Below are positions 25,691 through 36,450 of a stretch of DNA of 64,000 bases, piece by piece. The notes under the pieces were generated by a model, which was not told the DNA's origin, did not search any database, and saw only the letters and a list, made by a program, of their open reading frames with translations. How positions within the stretch are numbered: the stretch's first letter is position 1; each line of letters begins with the position of its first letter. This DNA comes from Streptococcus oralis (lineage in GTDB: Bacteria > Bacillota > Bacilli > Lactobacillales > Streptococcaceae), in the NCBI RefSeq assembly GCF_019334565.1, contig NZ_CP079724.1:1819001-1883000 (forward strand), given 5' to 3'. Made by a program: the position numbers and the translations under genes.

Positions 25691-27370
25691 TGAAACTTGG
25701 ACCTGAAGCTGGTCAACCAGCTGACCATCTACTGTCAAATTCAGATAAAAATCTAAGCTTTTATCTCCTGCAAAATACAAGGTTGGTAGCGTTAGCCTTT
25801 TTTCAGTCTCACCAGCTTGAAACGTAAGGACTTGAATCTCGTCCCGATAGGCGACACCATGCACACCCGTCCCTGGTTGAATCGAAATCTTAGCTTCTAA
25901 AGGACTGCTAGATTCTATGCGCTTCACTGTAAAGTGGACATTTTCTCCCTTGATCACAGCCAGACTTTTTTCTGAGAACTCTAGTTGCTGAACGACTTCT
26001 TTTCTCGACAAGGTAGGTGTTTTATAGAGTGAAATTTTGGCCAACAAAGGCAAAGCCTGTGCCTCTGTAATGGTCACACGTATCTTCTGCGCCTCAACGA
26101 CTGATCCTCGTAAGAGACGTTTGTAGCCAACAGTATAACCAGAGCCAAACTCCTGCCAGGTACCATTCAACTCTACCTGAACATGGAAAGCAGCGATGCG
26201 TTGTCCTAGCTTCAAATCTTCCCTCAGCTCGATCACATCAAAAGTTTTAGGTGTCCCTAAATCGAGCTCTAATTGGATTGGCAACTCTGCATCACTTGCC
26301 CATGAACTGGTCTTCCGTCCATCTGTCAGATGATGACAAGCAAAGTCTGGTGATAGAGCAGGACCAGATACCTTGGCTCCCAAAGCCAAATCCTCTTTAT
26401 AGAACTCGTCACGGTAGACAGCAAATTCATAGAGACGCTGAATATCCTTTTCGTCAAAGAGTCCATCTTGGTTTGGAGGAATATTGAGTAAGAGAGGTGT
26501 ACCCCGACCCACCGAGTGAAAGTAGATTTCGACCAATTCCTCAAGAGACTTGGGATCCTGATCCTCATGGTAAAACCAGCCTGGCCGAAGAGAAACATCT
26601 GCCTCACCGATTGAAAACAGCGTTCCCGAGGGGTCTCCGTGCTGCAGGTAATCTAATTCCGCTTCTGTCCCCAACTGGTCTGGCTTGACTTTTTGCCACA
26701 AGGGGTCCCCTGCATAGCCTCGTTCATTTCCAATCCAGCGAACACTAGTTCCCTCAGTTGAGAAAATCAAACAATCGCCCTGCAAGTCACGAATGGTTTC
26801 AAACCAGGTCTCAAACTCATAGTTGACTTTTTGGGCCCCTTCGCCTCGAGCACCATCCATCCACACCTCAGCGAACTTACCAGCATTTCCATAGGCAGGA
26901 TTTGACAAGATTTCCTTCAATTGAGCCAGATAGTAGGCATTGTAGTCCGCTTCTCGGTCCACGTGATAGAGGGGACTGTGAGCATCCCAAGGAGACAAAT
27001 ACACTCCCAAATCCATGTCAAACTCAGTCGCAGCTTTGGAAACCTCAAGGAGCAAGTCCCCCGCTCCTTTCCTCCAAGGACTAGCCTTGACCGAATAGTC
27101 TGTGTATGCGGTCGGATAGAGCACAAAACCATCATGGTGCTTCACCACCAAAATCAGCTTTTTAAAACCCGTTTCTTTGAGCACCCGAACCCATTCACGC
27201 GCATCCAACTTGGTCGGGTTAAAACGCTTGGGATCCTCTTGCCCACTTCCCCATTCCTGGTCATAAAAGGTATTGGGACCAAAATGGATAAAGGCAGCTA
27301 GTTCATCCTCTAAATAAGCTAGCTGGGCCTGGCTTGGTAATGGTCCATGCGGTTTTATTTTCGTCATCAT
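25688..27370 (-). CDS. GH29 alpha-L-fucosidase
   Basis: A 560-residue protein beginning at a double ATG (27370 or 27367). ELAAFIHFGPNTFYDQEWGS and LILVVKHHDGFVLYPT are the GH29 barrel signatures, and AEVWMDGARGEG carries the Asp nucleophile. After about residue 340 a discoidin-like beta region (DLGTPKTFDVIELREDLKLG) and a further C-terminal beta domain follow. It is retaining, with no signal peptide, so it is intracellular. It should strip fucose from imported N-glycans before mannosidase action; alpha-1,3/4 preference is typical of the GH29-B group but not provable here. It matches SP_2146. The 5' side contains a palindromic DnaA-box pair instead of an obvious promoter. Confidence 0.92.
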   Translation of the reverse strand: MMTKIKPHGPLPSQAQLAYLEDELAAFIHFGPNTFYDQEWGSGQEDPKRFNPTKLDAREWVRVLKETGFKKLILVVKHHDGFVLYPTAYTDYSVKASPWRKGAGDLLLEVSKAATEFDMDLGVYLSPWDAHSPLYHVDREADYNAYYLAQLKEILSNPAYGNAGKFAEVWMDGARGEGAQKVNYEFETWFETIRDLQGDCLIFSTEGTSVRWIGNERGYAGDPLWQKVKPDQLGTEAELDYLQHGDPSGTLFSIGEADVSLRPGWFYHEDQDPKSLEELVEIYFHSVGRGTPLLLNIPPNQDGLFDEKDIQRLYEFAVYRDEFYKEDLALGAKVSGPALSPDFACHHLTDGRKTSSWASDAELPIQLELDLGTPKTFDVIELREDLKLGQRIAAFHVQVELNGTWQEFGSGYTVGYKRLLRGSVVEAQKIRVTITEAQALPLLAKISLYKTPTLSRKEVVQQLEFSEKSLAVIKGENVHFTVKRIESSSPLEAKISIQPGTGVHGVAYRDEIQVLTFQAGETEKRLTLPTLYFAGDKSLDFYLNLTVDGQLVDQLQVQVS

Positions 27371-27398
27371 CTCACATCTCTTTCTCTTGTTCACAAAG

Positions 27399-27627
27399 TT
27401 ATCCACAACTTGTGGATAAGAAAACATGCCTAAAAACTAGTTTCTCCAAAATCCAGCTCTTAGACTTGGAAGCCTTCACCCTAAACATACCTTTGTCAAA
27501 CAGCTCTGTACTAGGGTTTCTACTAGCTCTCTAGCAAGTTACTAATGTACGGAACTATTATCAGGATGCTTCAACACCCTGAGTTATATGTCATTTTCCC
27601 CTAGACTTATCCACAGACTGTGAATAA
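27399..27627. promoter_or_regulatory. cluster of four DnaA boxes in two palindromic pairs
   Basis: TTATCCACA at 27399-27407 faces TGTGGATAA at 27411-27419; TTATCCACA at 27607-27615 faces TGTGAATAA at 27619-27627. Both pairs have a 3-bp gap, and the pairs are 208 bp apart. Three boxes are perfect consensus and the fourth fits TTATNCACA. The surrounding non-coding stretch 27371-27854 has no convincing ORF, tRNA or other repeat. Confidence 0.75.
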
Positions 27628-27854
27628 ACTAGTGTTCCAAACCGCTCTCTCCTTGACTATAACAAAAAGCGATAGCAGCGTCAATATGACTAAGATTCCT
27701 TCCTAAATCCCCTGAAAAGATTCTATAATTTGTACAATCGTAGCTTTTGCATTCGCCAGCTAGTTAGAATCTGTCAGTAGGAAATGACTTCTTTATCACA
27801 TTGTGAACAGCACAACTGTGGTACTATAATACCTAACAACCTAATCGTTTCCAG

Positions 27855-27881
27855 CAAAAAATCCCGCAGATTTGCGGGATT
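27855..27881 (-). terminator. terminator of the adc operon
   Basis: AATCCCGCA / TGCGGGATT stem with an AATC loop and TTTTTT tail on the minus strand, just after adcA. Confidence 0.85.
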
Positions 27882-27891
27882 CTCTCTTGCA

Positions 27892-29397
27892 TCAATGCGC
27901 CAACATTTCTTGGGCGATTTCTTGGCCAGATAGGTTATCTGGATAGTAGGTTGGCCAGTTATCCATCTCTTCAAAGAGGGCTTCTTGGCTGGTACCTCCA
28001 AAGAAGATATGGAAATGTTCTGCTTTAACTGGGGCGATATTGTGGTCACTAAACTGAACATACTTGAACTGTCCAGCATCCGCATCTGTCGCTTCAAAGA
28101 GGAAGCGCACGCCACGATTGCCTTTCTTATAAGTCAAGATTTTCTTGCCGACATACTTATAGGTGAATTTCTTGCTTTGACCACCTTGAACAAATTCCAT
28201 AGTGTTGTCCGAGATGTTGATCTTAGTCACATCTGTCTGATAGCCTTTTCTATAGTAAACCTTATACTCATCCTTGGTCATCTTACCAGTCAACTTAGCC
28301 TTGTAGTCAAAGACTTGATCAAAGGTTCCATCCTCAAGGAAAGGATAAACTGACTGCCAGTTGCCAACATAGTCACTCAAGGTACGATCTTTGACATCTG
28401 CATCCTCAAAGTAACCGTTGTGAACTGTCTTAGTGTTTTCTTCCTTCTCTGGCTCGATTTCTGGTCCTTCTTGGTCCGTTGTTTGTTTCAAAGCCTTGAG
28501 GTTTTTCTCCATCACAGAGATATAATCCTCACCGGCCTTGGTTGCTTCTTCTGTTAGACTTTCTAGCGGATTGAGCACGTCTAGTTTGACACCTGTTTCT
28601 TTTGAAAGTGTATTGGCGAGGGCTTGTGAGGCATTTTCTTCAAAGTAGATATAAGAAATCTTGTTTTTCTTGATATACTCTGTCAATTCTGCCAAACGTG
28701 CTGCTGATGGTTCTGCATCTGGTGAGAGACCTGAGATAGATACTTGCTTGAGACCGTAGTCCAAGGCAAGGTAGTTAAAGGCAGCGTGCTGGGTCACAAA
28801 GCTCTTTTGTTTCGCTTGAGATAAGCCATCTGTGTAGGCCTTGTCCAAGGCTTGCAATTTTTCAATATAGGCAGCCGCATTCTTCTCAAAAGTCTCTTTT
28901 TTATCAGGATAATCTGCTGACAAGCTGTCACGGATATGCTCTACCAGTTTGATGGCGCGTGCTGGTGAAAGCCAAACGTGGGGATCGTAGTCGTGATGGT
29001 GACCCTCACCGCCATGATCATGCCCTTCCTCTTCTTCCTCACCACCTGGCAAGAGGAGCATATCACCTGTTGCCTTGATAGTTTTCACTTTTTTCTTATC
29101 CAAGGATTCTAACAATTTTGGAACCCATGTTTCCATATTTTCATTTTCATAGACAAAGGTATCTGCGTCTTGAATTTTGGCAACTGCCTTGGCAGACGGT
29201 TCATACTCATGGGGTTCTGTACCAGCACCGATTAGAAGTTCTACATTAGCAGTATCTCCTGCGACTTGTTTGGTAAATTCGTAGACAGGGTAAAAGGTTG
29301 TCACGATATTTAGCTTCCCATCTGCCTGTTTTTGATTGGAACAAGCCACTAAAAACAGGGCACATAGACTAGCCAGTAGTAAGCTAATTTTTTTCAT
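27892..29397 (-). CDS. adcA: zinc-binding lipoprotein AdcA (ZnuA-like plus ZinT domains)
   Basis: A 501-residue lipoprotein. MKKISLLLASLCALFLVACS gives the lipobox LVAC (Cys19). Residues about 25-310 form the cluster A-I metal-binding protein with zinc ligands in GTEPHEYEPS, DPHVWLSP and the helix-backbone fold. An acidic/His-rich loop (EEEEGHDHGGEGHHHDYDPH, about 120) is the usual zinc scavenging loop. From about residue 320 a ZinT-like domain is fused (YFEDADVKDRTLSDYVGNWQ ... HFHIFFGG). This two-domain form is the normal streptococcal AdcA. It is last in adcRCBA, 9 bp after adcB, and repressed by AdcR with zinc. Confidence 0.97.
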   Translation of the reverse strand: MKKISLLLASLCALFLVACSNQKQADGKLNIVTTFYPVYEFTKQVAGDTANVELLIGAGTEPHEYEPSAKAVAKIQDADTFVYENENMETWVPKLLESLDKKKVKTIKATGDMLLLPGGEEEEEGHDHGGEGHHHDYDPHVWLSPARAIKLVEHIRDSLSADYPDKKETFEKNAAAYIEKLQALDKAYTDGLSQAKQKSFVTQHAAFNYLALDYGLKQVSISGLSPDAEPSAARLAELTEYIKKNKISYIYFEENASQALANTLSKETGVKLDVLNPLESLTEEATKAGEDYISVMEKNLKALKQTTDQEGPEIEPEKEENTKTVHNGYFEDADVKDRTLSDYVGNWQSVYPFLEDGTFDQVFDYKAKLTGKMTKDEYKVYYRKGYQTDVTKINISDNTMEFVQGGQSKKFTYKYVGKKILTYKKGNRGVRFLFEATDADAGQFKYVQFSDHNIAPVKAEHFHIFFGGTSQEALFEEMDNWPTYYPDNLSGQEIAQEMLAH

Positions 29398-29406
29398 TTC
29401 ATTCTC

Positions 29407-30213
29407 CTATTTGATAAAACGTTTCAGTAGACTGACTAACAAAAAGACAGCTACAAAGATAATGGTAATACTAGCGCTAGCAGGGGTTTCCGCATAGTAG
29501 GAAATATAAAGTCCTGCCACCATTCCCAAAAAGCCAATAGCGCTGGCTAGTAACATAACGGATTTGAAGTTTTTCCCCAGACGAAGGGCAATACTAGCTG
29601 GCAAGACCATAATGGTCGATACCAAAAGAGCTCCTGCTGCTGGAATCATAAGGGCAATCGCCACCCCTGTCACCATGTTAAAGAGGATAGACATGGTACG
29701 AACTGGCAAGCCATCCACAAAGGCCGTGTCCTCATCAAAAGTCAGGATATACATTGGTCGCAAGAACAAGAAAGTCAAGAGCAAAACGACCGCAGCAATG
29801 GCAAAGAGGAAAATCACCTGCTCCTGGCTAATAGTCACAATAGACCCAAAGAGATATTGGTCCAAACTCATGGAACTCGAACTTTTCCCCTTACTCATCA
29901 CGATAAGGGAGACTGCAAGCCCTGTTGACATGAGGATAGCTGTCCCGATTTCCATAAAGTTCTTATAGACTGTACGGAGATACTCCAGAAAGACAGCAGC
30001 GATCAGGACAATAGCAATGGTTGAAATAGTTGGAGAAATCCCCAAAACCAGACCAAAGGCAACCCCTGACAAGGAAACGTGACTAAGAGTATCACTCATC
30101 AAACTCTGACGACGTAAGATAAGGAAGGTCCCAAGAACTGGTGAAAAGAGGCTCATGGCAATGACAGCCAAGAAGGCCCGCTGCATAAAGTCATAAGATA
30201 ACAAACTAAGCAT
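29407..30213 (-). CDS. adcB: zinc ABC transporter permease AdcB
   Basis: A 268-residue integral membrane protein with seven to nine helices of the ABC-3 family (SRQ-type [20 protein letters not shown] near the N-terminus, and the typical [20 protein letters not shown] segment). It forms the zinc channel with AdcC and takes zinc from AdcA or AdcAII. Its start overlaps the adcC stop by 8 bp. The length equals the pneumococcal protein. Confidence 0.96.
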   Translation of the reverse strand: MLSLLSYDFMQRAFLAVIAMSLFSPVLGTFLILRRQSLMSDTLSHVSLSGVAFGLVLGISPTISTIAIVLIAAVFLEYLRTVYKNFMEIGTAILMSTGLAVSLIVMSKGKSSSSMSLDQYLFGSIVTISQEQVIFLFAIAAVVLLLTFLFLRPMYILTFDEDTAFVDGLPVRTMSILFNMVTGVAIALMIPAAGALLVSTIMVLPASIALRLGKNFKSVMLLASAIGFLGMVAGLYISYYAETPASASITIIFVAVFLLVSLLKRFIK

Positions 30214-30910
30214 GGTCCACCTCCTGGTCGCTTTCGTGAACGTTAAAACAACGCCACGGCGAGTCTTGGTTACGGACTAGATGGATATTGCGATCCGCAT
30301 AGTCCTTGACCTCCTCAGGGTCATGGGTAATCATCAAAACAGCCTTGCCATGATGATGAGCACTGTGGTGCATGAGTTCGTAAAATTCATTTTTGCTTCC
30401 AGCATCCATCCCTGTTGTCGGCTCATCCAAGACAAAGATATCTGGGTCAGAAGCAAACATCCGAGCAATAACCGCTCGTTGCTTTTGCCCTCCTGAGAGG
30501 GAGCCAATTCGTTTGTCACGATGTTCCCACATACCAACTGAGTCTAGACTGGCCTTGATATGTTCCTCATCATGGGCATTCAAGCGACGGAACCAGCCCT
30601 TTCGCGGATAGCGACCAGACTTGACAAATTCATAAACTGTACTTGGAAAACCAGCATTAAAACTGGCAATCTGCTGAGGAAGATAAGCTATCCTAAGCTT
30701 TTTTCCATGAGTATTTATCTTTGAGATGGTTACCTTGCCAAATCTCGGCTGCAAGATGCCTAGACTCGCCTTGATAAGCGTCGTCTTGGCAGCTCCATTT
30801 TCACCAGTCAGGGTGACAAACTCCCCGCTATCAACACTGTAGTTGATATGCTCGAGGACAGGTTCCTTGTCATAATAGAAAGACAAGTCCTCTACTGTAA
30901 TATACCGCAT
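30206..30910 (-). CDS. adcC: zinc ABC transporter ATPase AdcC
   Basis: A 234-residue ATPase. The Walker A reads [17 protein letters not shown] (Ala where Gly or Ser is frequent, the lysine is intact), the signature is LSGGQKQR, and Walker B is [13 protein letters not shown]. It overlaps adcR by one base (TAATG) and adcB by 8 bp, so the whole operon is translationally tight. It powers zinc uptake through AdcB. Confidence 0.96.
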   Translation of the reverse strand: MRYITVEDLSFYYDKEPVLEHINYSVDSGEFVTLTGENGAAKTTLIKASLGILQPRFGKVTISKINTHGKKLRIAYLPQQIASFNAGFPSTVYEFVKSGRYPRKGWFRRLNAHDEEHIKASLDSVGMWEHRDKRIGSLSGGQKQRAVIARMFASDPDIFVLDEPTTGMDAGSKNEFYELMHHSAHHHGKAVLMITHDPEEVKDYADRNIHLVRNQDSPWRCFNVHESDQEVDHA

Positions 30911-31350
30911 TATTTAATTTCTCCTACTAAAGCAGTTAAAAACCGCTGGATAACTTCTTGTTCATTTGGAGTAAACTGACTTGCCACTTGTTCATAGGCT
31001 GAGAGCGTGTGTTCATGATGATGGTGGTGTTCTGCCGCTACTGGTCGAGCTAGTTCTGTCAGTTGGTAAAAAATCACACGCGCATCTTTTGGATCTCTCG
31101 ATGTCTCTAACATACCCTCTTTGACCAAAGACTTGATAGCCTTGGTCACTGCCGCCTGACTGACATTGAGACGACGGGCCAACTCCGAGTTGGTTAGGGA
31201 TTCTTCTGATAAGAGCACGAGGATGTGTTCCTGAGTATTGGTCAAGGCAACGTCACTCGTGCAATGCCCGATTAGAATTTCATGCTGGTTCTCAGATCTC
31301 AAGATCACCTCGTTTAAAAAGTTATCGATTTCCTGCGCAAGCTGTCTCAT
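30910..31350 (-). CDS. adcR: zinc-responsive MarR-type repressor AdcR
   Basis: A 146-residue winged-helix regulator. The zinc ligands known from pneumococcal AdcR (Cys30, Glu41, His42, Glu107, His108, His112) are all present, the last three inside [11 protein letters not shown]. The helix-turn-helix is [20 protein letters not shown]. With zinc it represses its own operon and other zinc-uptake genes. ATG 31350 follows AAGGAG. A one-mismatch AdcR box lies in the promoter (31408-31419). Confidence 0.97.
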   Translation of the reverse strand: MRQLAQEIDNFLNEVILRSENQHEILIGHCTSDVALTNTQEHILVLLSEESLTNSELARRLNVSQAAVTKAIKSLVKEGMLETSRDPKDARVIFYQLTELARPVAAEHHHHHEHTLSAYEQVASQFTPNEQEVIQRFLTALVGEIK

Positions 31351-31407
31351 GTGTTACTCCTTCCCTAGCTATCTTTTTCGTAAAAAAACATAGATAGCCA
31401 CCGATTC

Positions 31408-31446
31408 TTTACTGGTTAATTATATCATAAACCAAAAAAGAGTCAA
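31408..31446 (-). promoter_or_regulatory. adc operon promoter with AdcR operator
   Basis: Minus strand: TTGACT (complement 31441-31446), 16-bp spacer, TATAAT (31419-31424). Adjoining it is TTAACCAGTAAA (31408-31419), which matches the AdcR box TTAACYRGTTAA at 11 of 12 positions. The -35 box lies inside the terminator stem of the upstream nucleotidase gene. Confidence 0.8.
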
Positions 31447-31483
31447 GGGAAAAAGGCGTAAAAACGTTTCCCTAGACTCTTCT
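31439..31483 (-). terminator. terminator of the 5'-nucleotidase gene
   Basis: AAGAGTC.AGGGAAA / TTTCCCT.GACTCTT (14 pairs with one bulge on each side) with a loop of about 14 bases; the minus-strand T-run is TTTTTT. The distal arm overlaps the adc -35 box. Confidence 0.8.
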
Positions 31484-31499
31484 AGATATGAAATTTAAC

Positions 31500-33551
31500 C
31501 TATTTTTGCTTTGGTTTTCGACTCGACAAGATACCTGCCAAACCAGCTACCATTCCCATTAAGAGCAAGAAGATGGACTGTTCGCTTCCTGTATTTGGGA
31601 GGGCTTTTTCTGAGACAACTGCTTTCTTGCTAAATTGACCTGCCACCTCATAAGTCAATGGCACATTTGTAGTCGCATCGTTAGCAGCCGCATTCGTTTG
31701 AGGTGTTTCTACTGGTAGACTAAAGTTTTTAGAATCCACAGAAATCGTCCGTGAGTTCGGATTGATCTTTTCATACTGGGTCAAATCAGCGGTTTTCAGA
31801 TACTCTTCAAAGGCTGCATCCATAGAAGGACCTTCTTCACGCGCGCCGCCTAACATAGTGTAGCCATCACCACCCGCAGCTAAGAAATCATTGGTTGCAA
31901 GATAGTAAGTTTTTGCGAGGTCTAGGAGATCATAACGACCAGTCGCGCGGTTTTTAACCTGGATGGCCAAGACACGTTTACCTGATGGTAGGTTGGTATC
32001 ATAGTAGACCTTCACACCTGAAACTTGCAAGAATCCACCACTTGGTTCTAGCAATGGTTGTCCGTTCTCATCCAAGACCTTCTTGCCATCCTTATCGACC
32101 TGCAAGATAGATCCGAGTGATTTTTCAAACATATCCAAAACTTGTTGCCCCGTCACTTGGATTTGTGAGATGGTATTTCCAAATGGAAGAACAGCAATGA
32201 CATTTCCTTTCGTAATCGGTTTGCCTTTTGCAATAGTTTCACGCAAGCCACCACCATTTGTCACAGCGATGTCAGTCGGATGGCTAAATCCTGTCTGACC
32301 GTACTGATAGAGGGAGTCCGCTACGACGTTTCCGAGGTTGGTTTCACGAACCCGAACATTTTCACGATCTCCGTTGAGTTCTACAGGGCTGTTTGAAACG
32401 ACTTCAACAGCATTTTCAGCATCGTATTTTTGTTTAATGTCTTTGACTAGTTTTTCAACTGTTGGATTGGCTGGTAATTTTTTAGCATCAGCAGCCGGAA
32501 TCTGAGTTGGATTGCCCAAAAGCTGACGTGATTTGTAGATAACCTTCCCAACATTATGAAGGTAACTTCCTGTTTGGTTATAGGTAACATTGTCGCCATA
32601 AGTTGTGGAAGCTACTGTATGAGAATGCCCATCAATAACTGTCACACGTTTGCCTTTGAGACGAGGATTTTTAGATAGAGCTTCTGCCAAGGTTGAACCA
32701 CGCCACTCGACTGGAGTTGTGGTATCTACACCCAAGTGAGCGAGCACAACGTAGTGTTTGTAGTCCTTACCTTCTGCACGAGCCTTAGCTTGAACTTCTT
32801 CGATGACCTTATTGACTTCAGAGATTGGATCTGTAAAAGTTACCCCTTTGACATTTTTAGGGTGAGTTTTGGTAGCTGTTTCAGGTGTTGTCACGCCGAT
32901 TACAACAAACTCATCACCTTCCACAGTCTTATCTTTATCAACGATTGTAGAAGCTTCAAAGAGACGAGCACCATTGACGTAGGTATTTGAACTAAGTAAT
33001 GGGAATTTCAAGATTTCCTTGTATTTCTTAGCTTCGTCTAAACCAAAGTCAAACTCATGGTTTCCTACTGCCATGGCATCATACTGCATCTGATTGAGAA
33101 TTTCAGCGCGCGCTTCACCCTTAGTAGAGTTGGAAATCGGTAAACCTTGGAAAGCGTCTCCCGCATCAACAACTAGAGTATTTTGATTTGATTTCGCACG
33201 CTCCTGTTCAATGACAGTCGCTAACTTGGCATCTCCAATTACTCCCTTTTCCTCTACAATACGACCATGGACATCATTGGTGTGTAAAATAACGGTGTCC
33301 TTGTCTTCGCCTTTAGTAGATTCAGCAGGAGCTGACGGAGCTTCTGCAGGTGCATCTGCTTCTGAAGTTGCCGAAGTTTCCGGTACCGCAGGGCTCTCAA
33401 CAGGAGCTGGAGTCGCCGACATAGCAGGAGTCGCTACAACAGCTGAACTTTCTGCAGGAGTCGTTGCTTCTTCAGCATAGACTTGTCCAGCTAAGAAGGC
33501 TGGAGCTAACAGGGCTGTCGACAAGACAGGTAACAAAGAACGTTTGTTCAT
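31500..33551 (-). CDS. LPXTG-anchored ecto-5'-nucleotidase / metallophosphatase
   Basis: A 683-residue surface enzyme. The signal peptide is residues 1-26 (ends QVYA), followed by a Pro/Ala/Ser-rich spacer of about 60 residues. The calcineurin-type domain starts DTVILHTNDVHGRI (metal ligands Asp and His), then DAGDAFQGLP, VGNHEFDFG and DGHSHT. The 5'-nucleotidase C-terminal domain has TNGGGLRE, NTISQIQVTG and ATNDFLAAGGDGY. The sorting signal LPNTG is followed by a hydrophobic segment and a basic tail. Such enzymes (NudP, S5nA, AdsA types) convert extracellular ATP/AMP to adenosine, dampening host immunity and feeding purine salvage. It lies between adcR and dltD, which are direct neighbours in TIGR4 as I recall. 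Confidence 0.93.
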   Translation of the reverse strand: MNKRSLLPVLSTALLAPAFLAGQVYAEEATTPAESSAVVATPAMSATPAPVESPAVPETSATSEADAPAEAPSAPAESTKGEDKDTVILHTNDVHGRIVEEKGVIGDAKLATVIEQERAKSNQNTLVVDAGDAFQGLPISNSTKGEARAEILNQMQYDAMAVGNHEFDFGLDEAKKYKEILKFPLLSSNTYVNGARLFEASTIVDKDKTVEGDEFVVIGVTTPETATKTHPKNVKGVTFTDPISEVNKVIEEVQAKARAEGKDYKHYVVLAHLGVDTTTPVEWRGSTLAEALSKNPRLKGKRVTVIDGHSHTVASTTYGDNVTYNQTGSYLHNVGKVIYKSRQLLGNPTQIPAADAKKLPANPTVEKLVKDIKQKYDAENAVEVVSNSPVELNGDRENVRVRETNLGNVVADSLYQYGQTGFSHPTDIAVTNGGGLRETIAKGKPITKGNVIAVLPFGNTISQIQVTGQQVLDMFEKSLGSILQVDKDGKKVLDENGQPLLEPSGGFLQVSGVKVYYDTNLPSGKRVLAIQVKNRATGRYDLLDLAKTYYLATNDFLAAGGDGYTMLGGAREEGPSMDAAFEEYLKTADLTQYEKINPNSRTISVDSKNFSLPVETPQTNAAANDATTNVPLTYEVAGQFSKKAVVSEKALPNTGSEQSIFLLLMGMVAGLAGILSSRKPKQK

Positions 33552-33652
33552 TATAAAATCCCTTTCTTTTCTTTTTCTCTTTTATATTATACGCTATTTC
33601 TAAAAATTTTGAAACTTTTGACCTATTTGTATCTTAAATATTCGCCATTTAA

Positions 33653-33690
33653 ACAAAAAAGCTTGGGTTTAAATCCCAAACTTTTAGCTC
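33653..33690 (-). terminator. terminator of the dlt operon
   Basis: AAGTTTGGG / CCCAAGCTT stem (one G-T) with an ATTTAAA loop and TTTTTT tail on the minus strand, directly after the dltD stop. Confidence 0.8.
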
Positions 33691-33693
33691 ATT

Positions 33694-35196
<1,503 letters not shown>

Positions 35197-35206
35197 TCAT
35201 ATCCTT

Positions 35207-36450
35207 TTATTTTTTAAACCATAAATCATTCAAAAATCCAGAAAAGATTAAGAATGAAACCATCACGACATGGAAGGTGACAACCATGCCAAGCAACTGA
35301 ATCCAGCGATTCTCAGGTAAGGAACCCTTTCCAGCTTTTTTCCGTTCTTTATTGAGTGCTTTTTTCTTACGAACCCAAGCGTCATTGATGACCAGCCCAA
35401 TCCCATGAAAAAGTCCATAGGCGATGTAGTACCAGGTCACACCATGCCAAAATCCCATAATCAGCATATTGAGAATATAGGCTACACTTGAGGTCACATT
35501 GCGATTTTTAAAGACCTTCTTTCTGGTCAACACCATGACCATCCGCATAAAGACAAAGTCACGGAACCAGAAAGACAGACTCATGTGCCAGCGATTCCAA
35601 AACTCTTTTAAATCCCTTGACAAAAAGGGCTTGTTAAAGTTGATAGGACTATGAATACCCATCAAGTTTGAAATAGCTAAGGCAAACATAGAGTAGCCCG
35701 CAAAGTCAAAGAAGAGCTCCAGACCAAAGGTGTACATGACCGCTAAAGCGTAGAGGTTAAAGAAACCACCTGTCTGCAAGGCCAAATTTTTCAGCGGAGG
35801 CAATAATGTCTCTCCTAAAATGTGAGCCAAGATAAACTTGTAGAGGAAGCCAAGCATGATATATTTGACAGCCTCTTCTAGCATGTCCATCAACTCATCC
35901 CGTTCAGGAATGGTCTCGTAATTTTCATTGAAGCGTTTAAAACGATCAATGGGACCACTTGAGAAAGTCGGCATAAAAAGAAGAAAACGCAAGAATTGCC
36001 AAATCGTTAAATCCTTGATGACACCGTCTCTCAACTCGACGATAACCCCAACTGCACGAAAGGTCAAGTAAGAAATCCCTAAAAATCCAAACAAAGATTG
36101 AGGTCCATGAATAGCAGGAGATACTTTCACAAAGACGATAGGCAATAGGGATAGAAAACTAACCAGGTAAAATATCCATTTACTATCCCGTTGTTTCCTG
36201 TACCTTTTGTAGAAAGATACAAGAAGTACTTGCCAGATAACATAAAGAATAAGAGCGCTTATTTGATTCGTCTTTCCACCGACCAACATGGTGACGATAA
36301 AGAAGAGACTAACGAGCACCTCGTACAAGGCAAAACGTTTCTTGAAAAAAGACCAATAAAGATAGGTAAAGTCGCAGCAATTACGTATAAAAAGTACTGA
36401 AGATCACCATAAGGTTCCAAATGAGGTAGCTGTTTATAAAGCTCCATCAT
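35207..36450 (-). pseudogene. dltB: dltB, MBOAT D-alanine transferase, frameshifted near the 5' end
   Basis: The true start is ATG 36450, overlapping the dltA TGA stop (ATGATGG). The first 35 or so codons ([20 protein letters not shown] ... LPIFIGLF) read as normal DltB, then the frame is lost at a T6 tract (plus-strand A6, 36345-36350) and becomes SRNVLPCTRC. The following 375 or so codons are intact one frame over (FFKKRFALYEVLVSLFFIVT...). One additional T would give an approximately 414-residue protein, the usual length. The MBOAT core (FWNRWHMSLSFWFRDF, FWHGVTWYY with the catalytic His) is preserved. The downstream frame alone starts only at a TTG inside the first membrane region and has no ribosome site. 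Confidence 0.88.

Noticed and set aside
27371..27891. Replication origin at the DnaA-box cluster
   Set aside because: No dnaA, dnaN or parB nearby and no long AT-rich unwinding region next to the boxes; a titration or regulatory site fits better.
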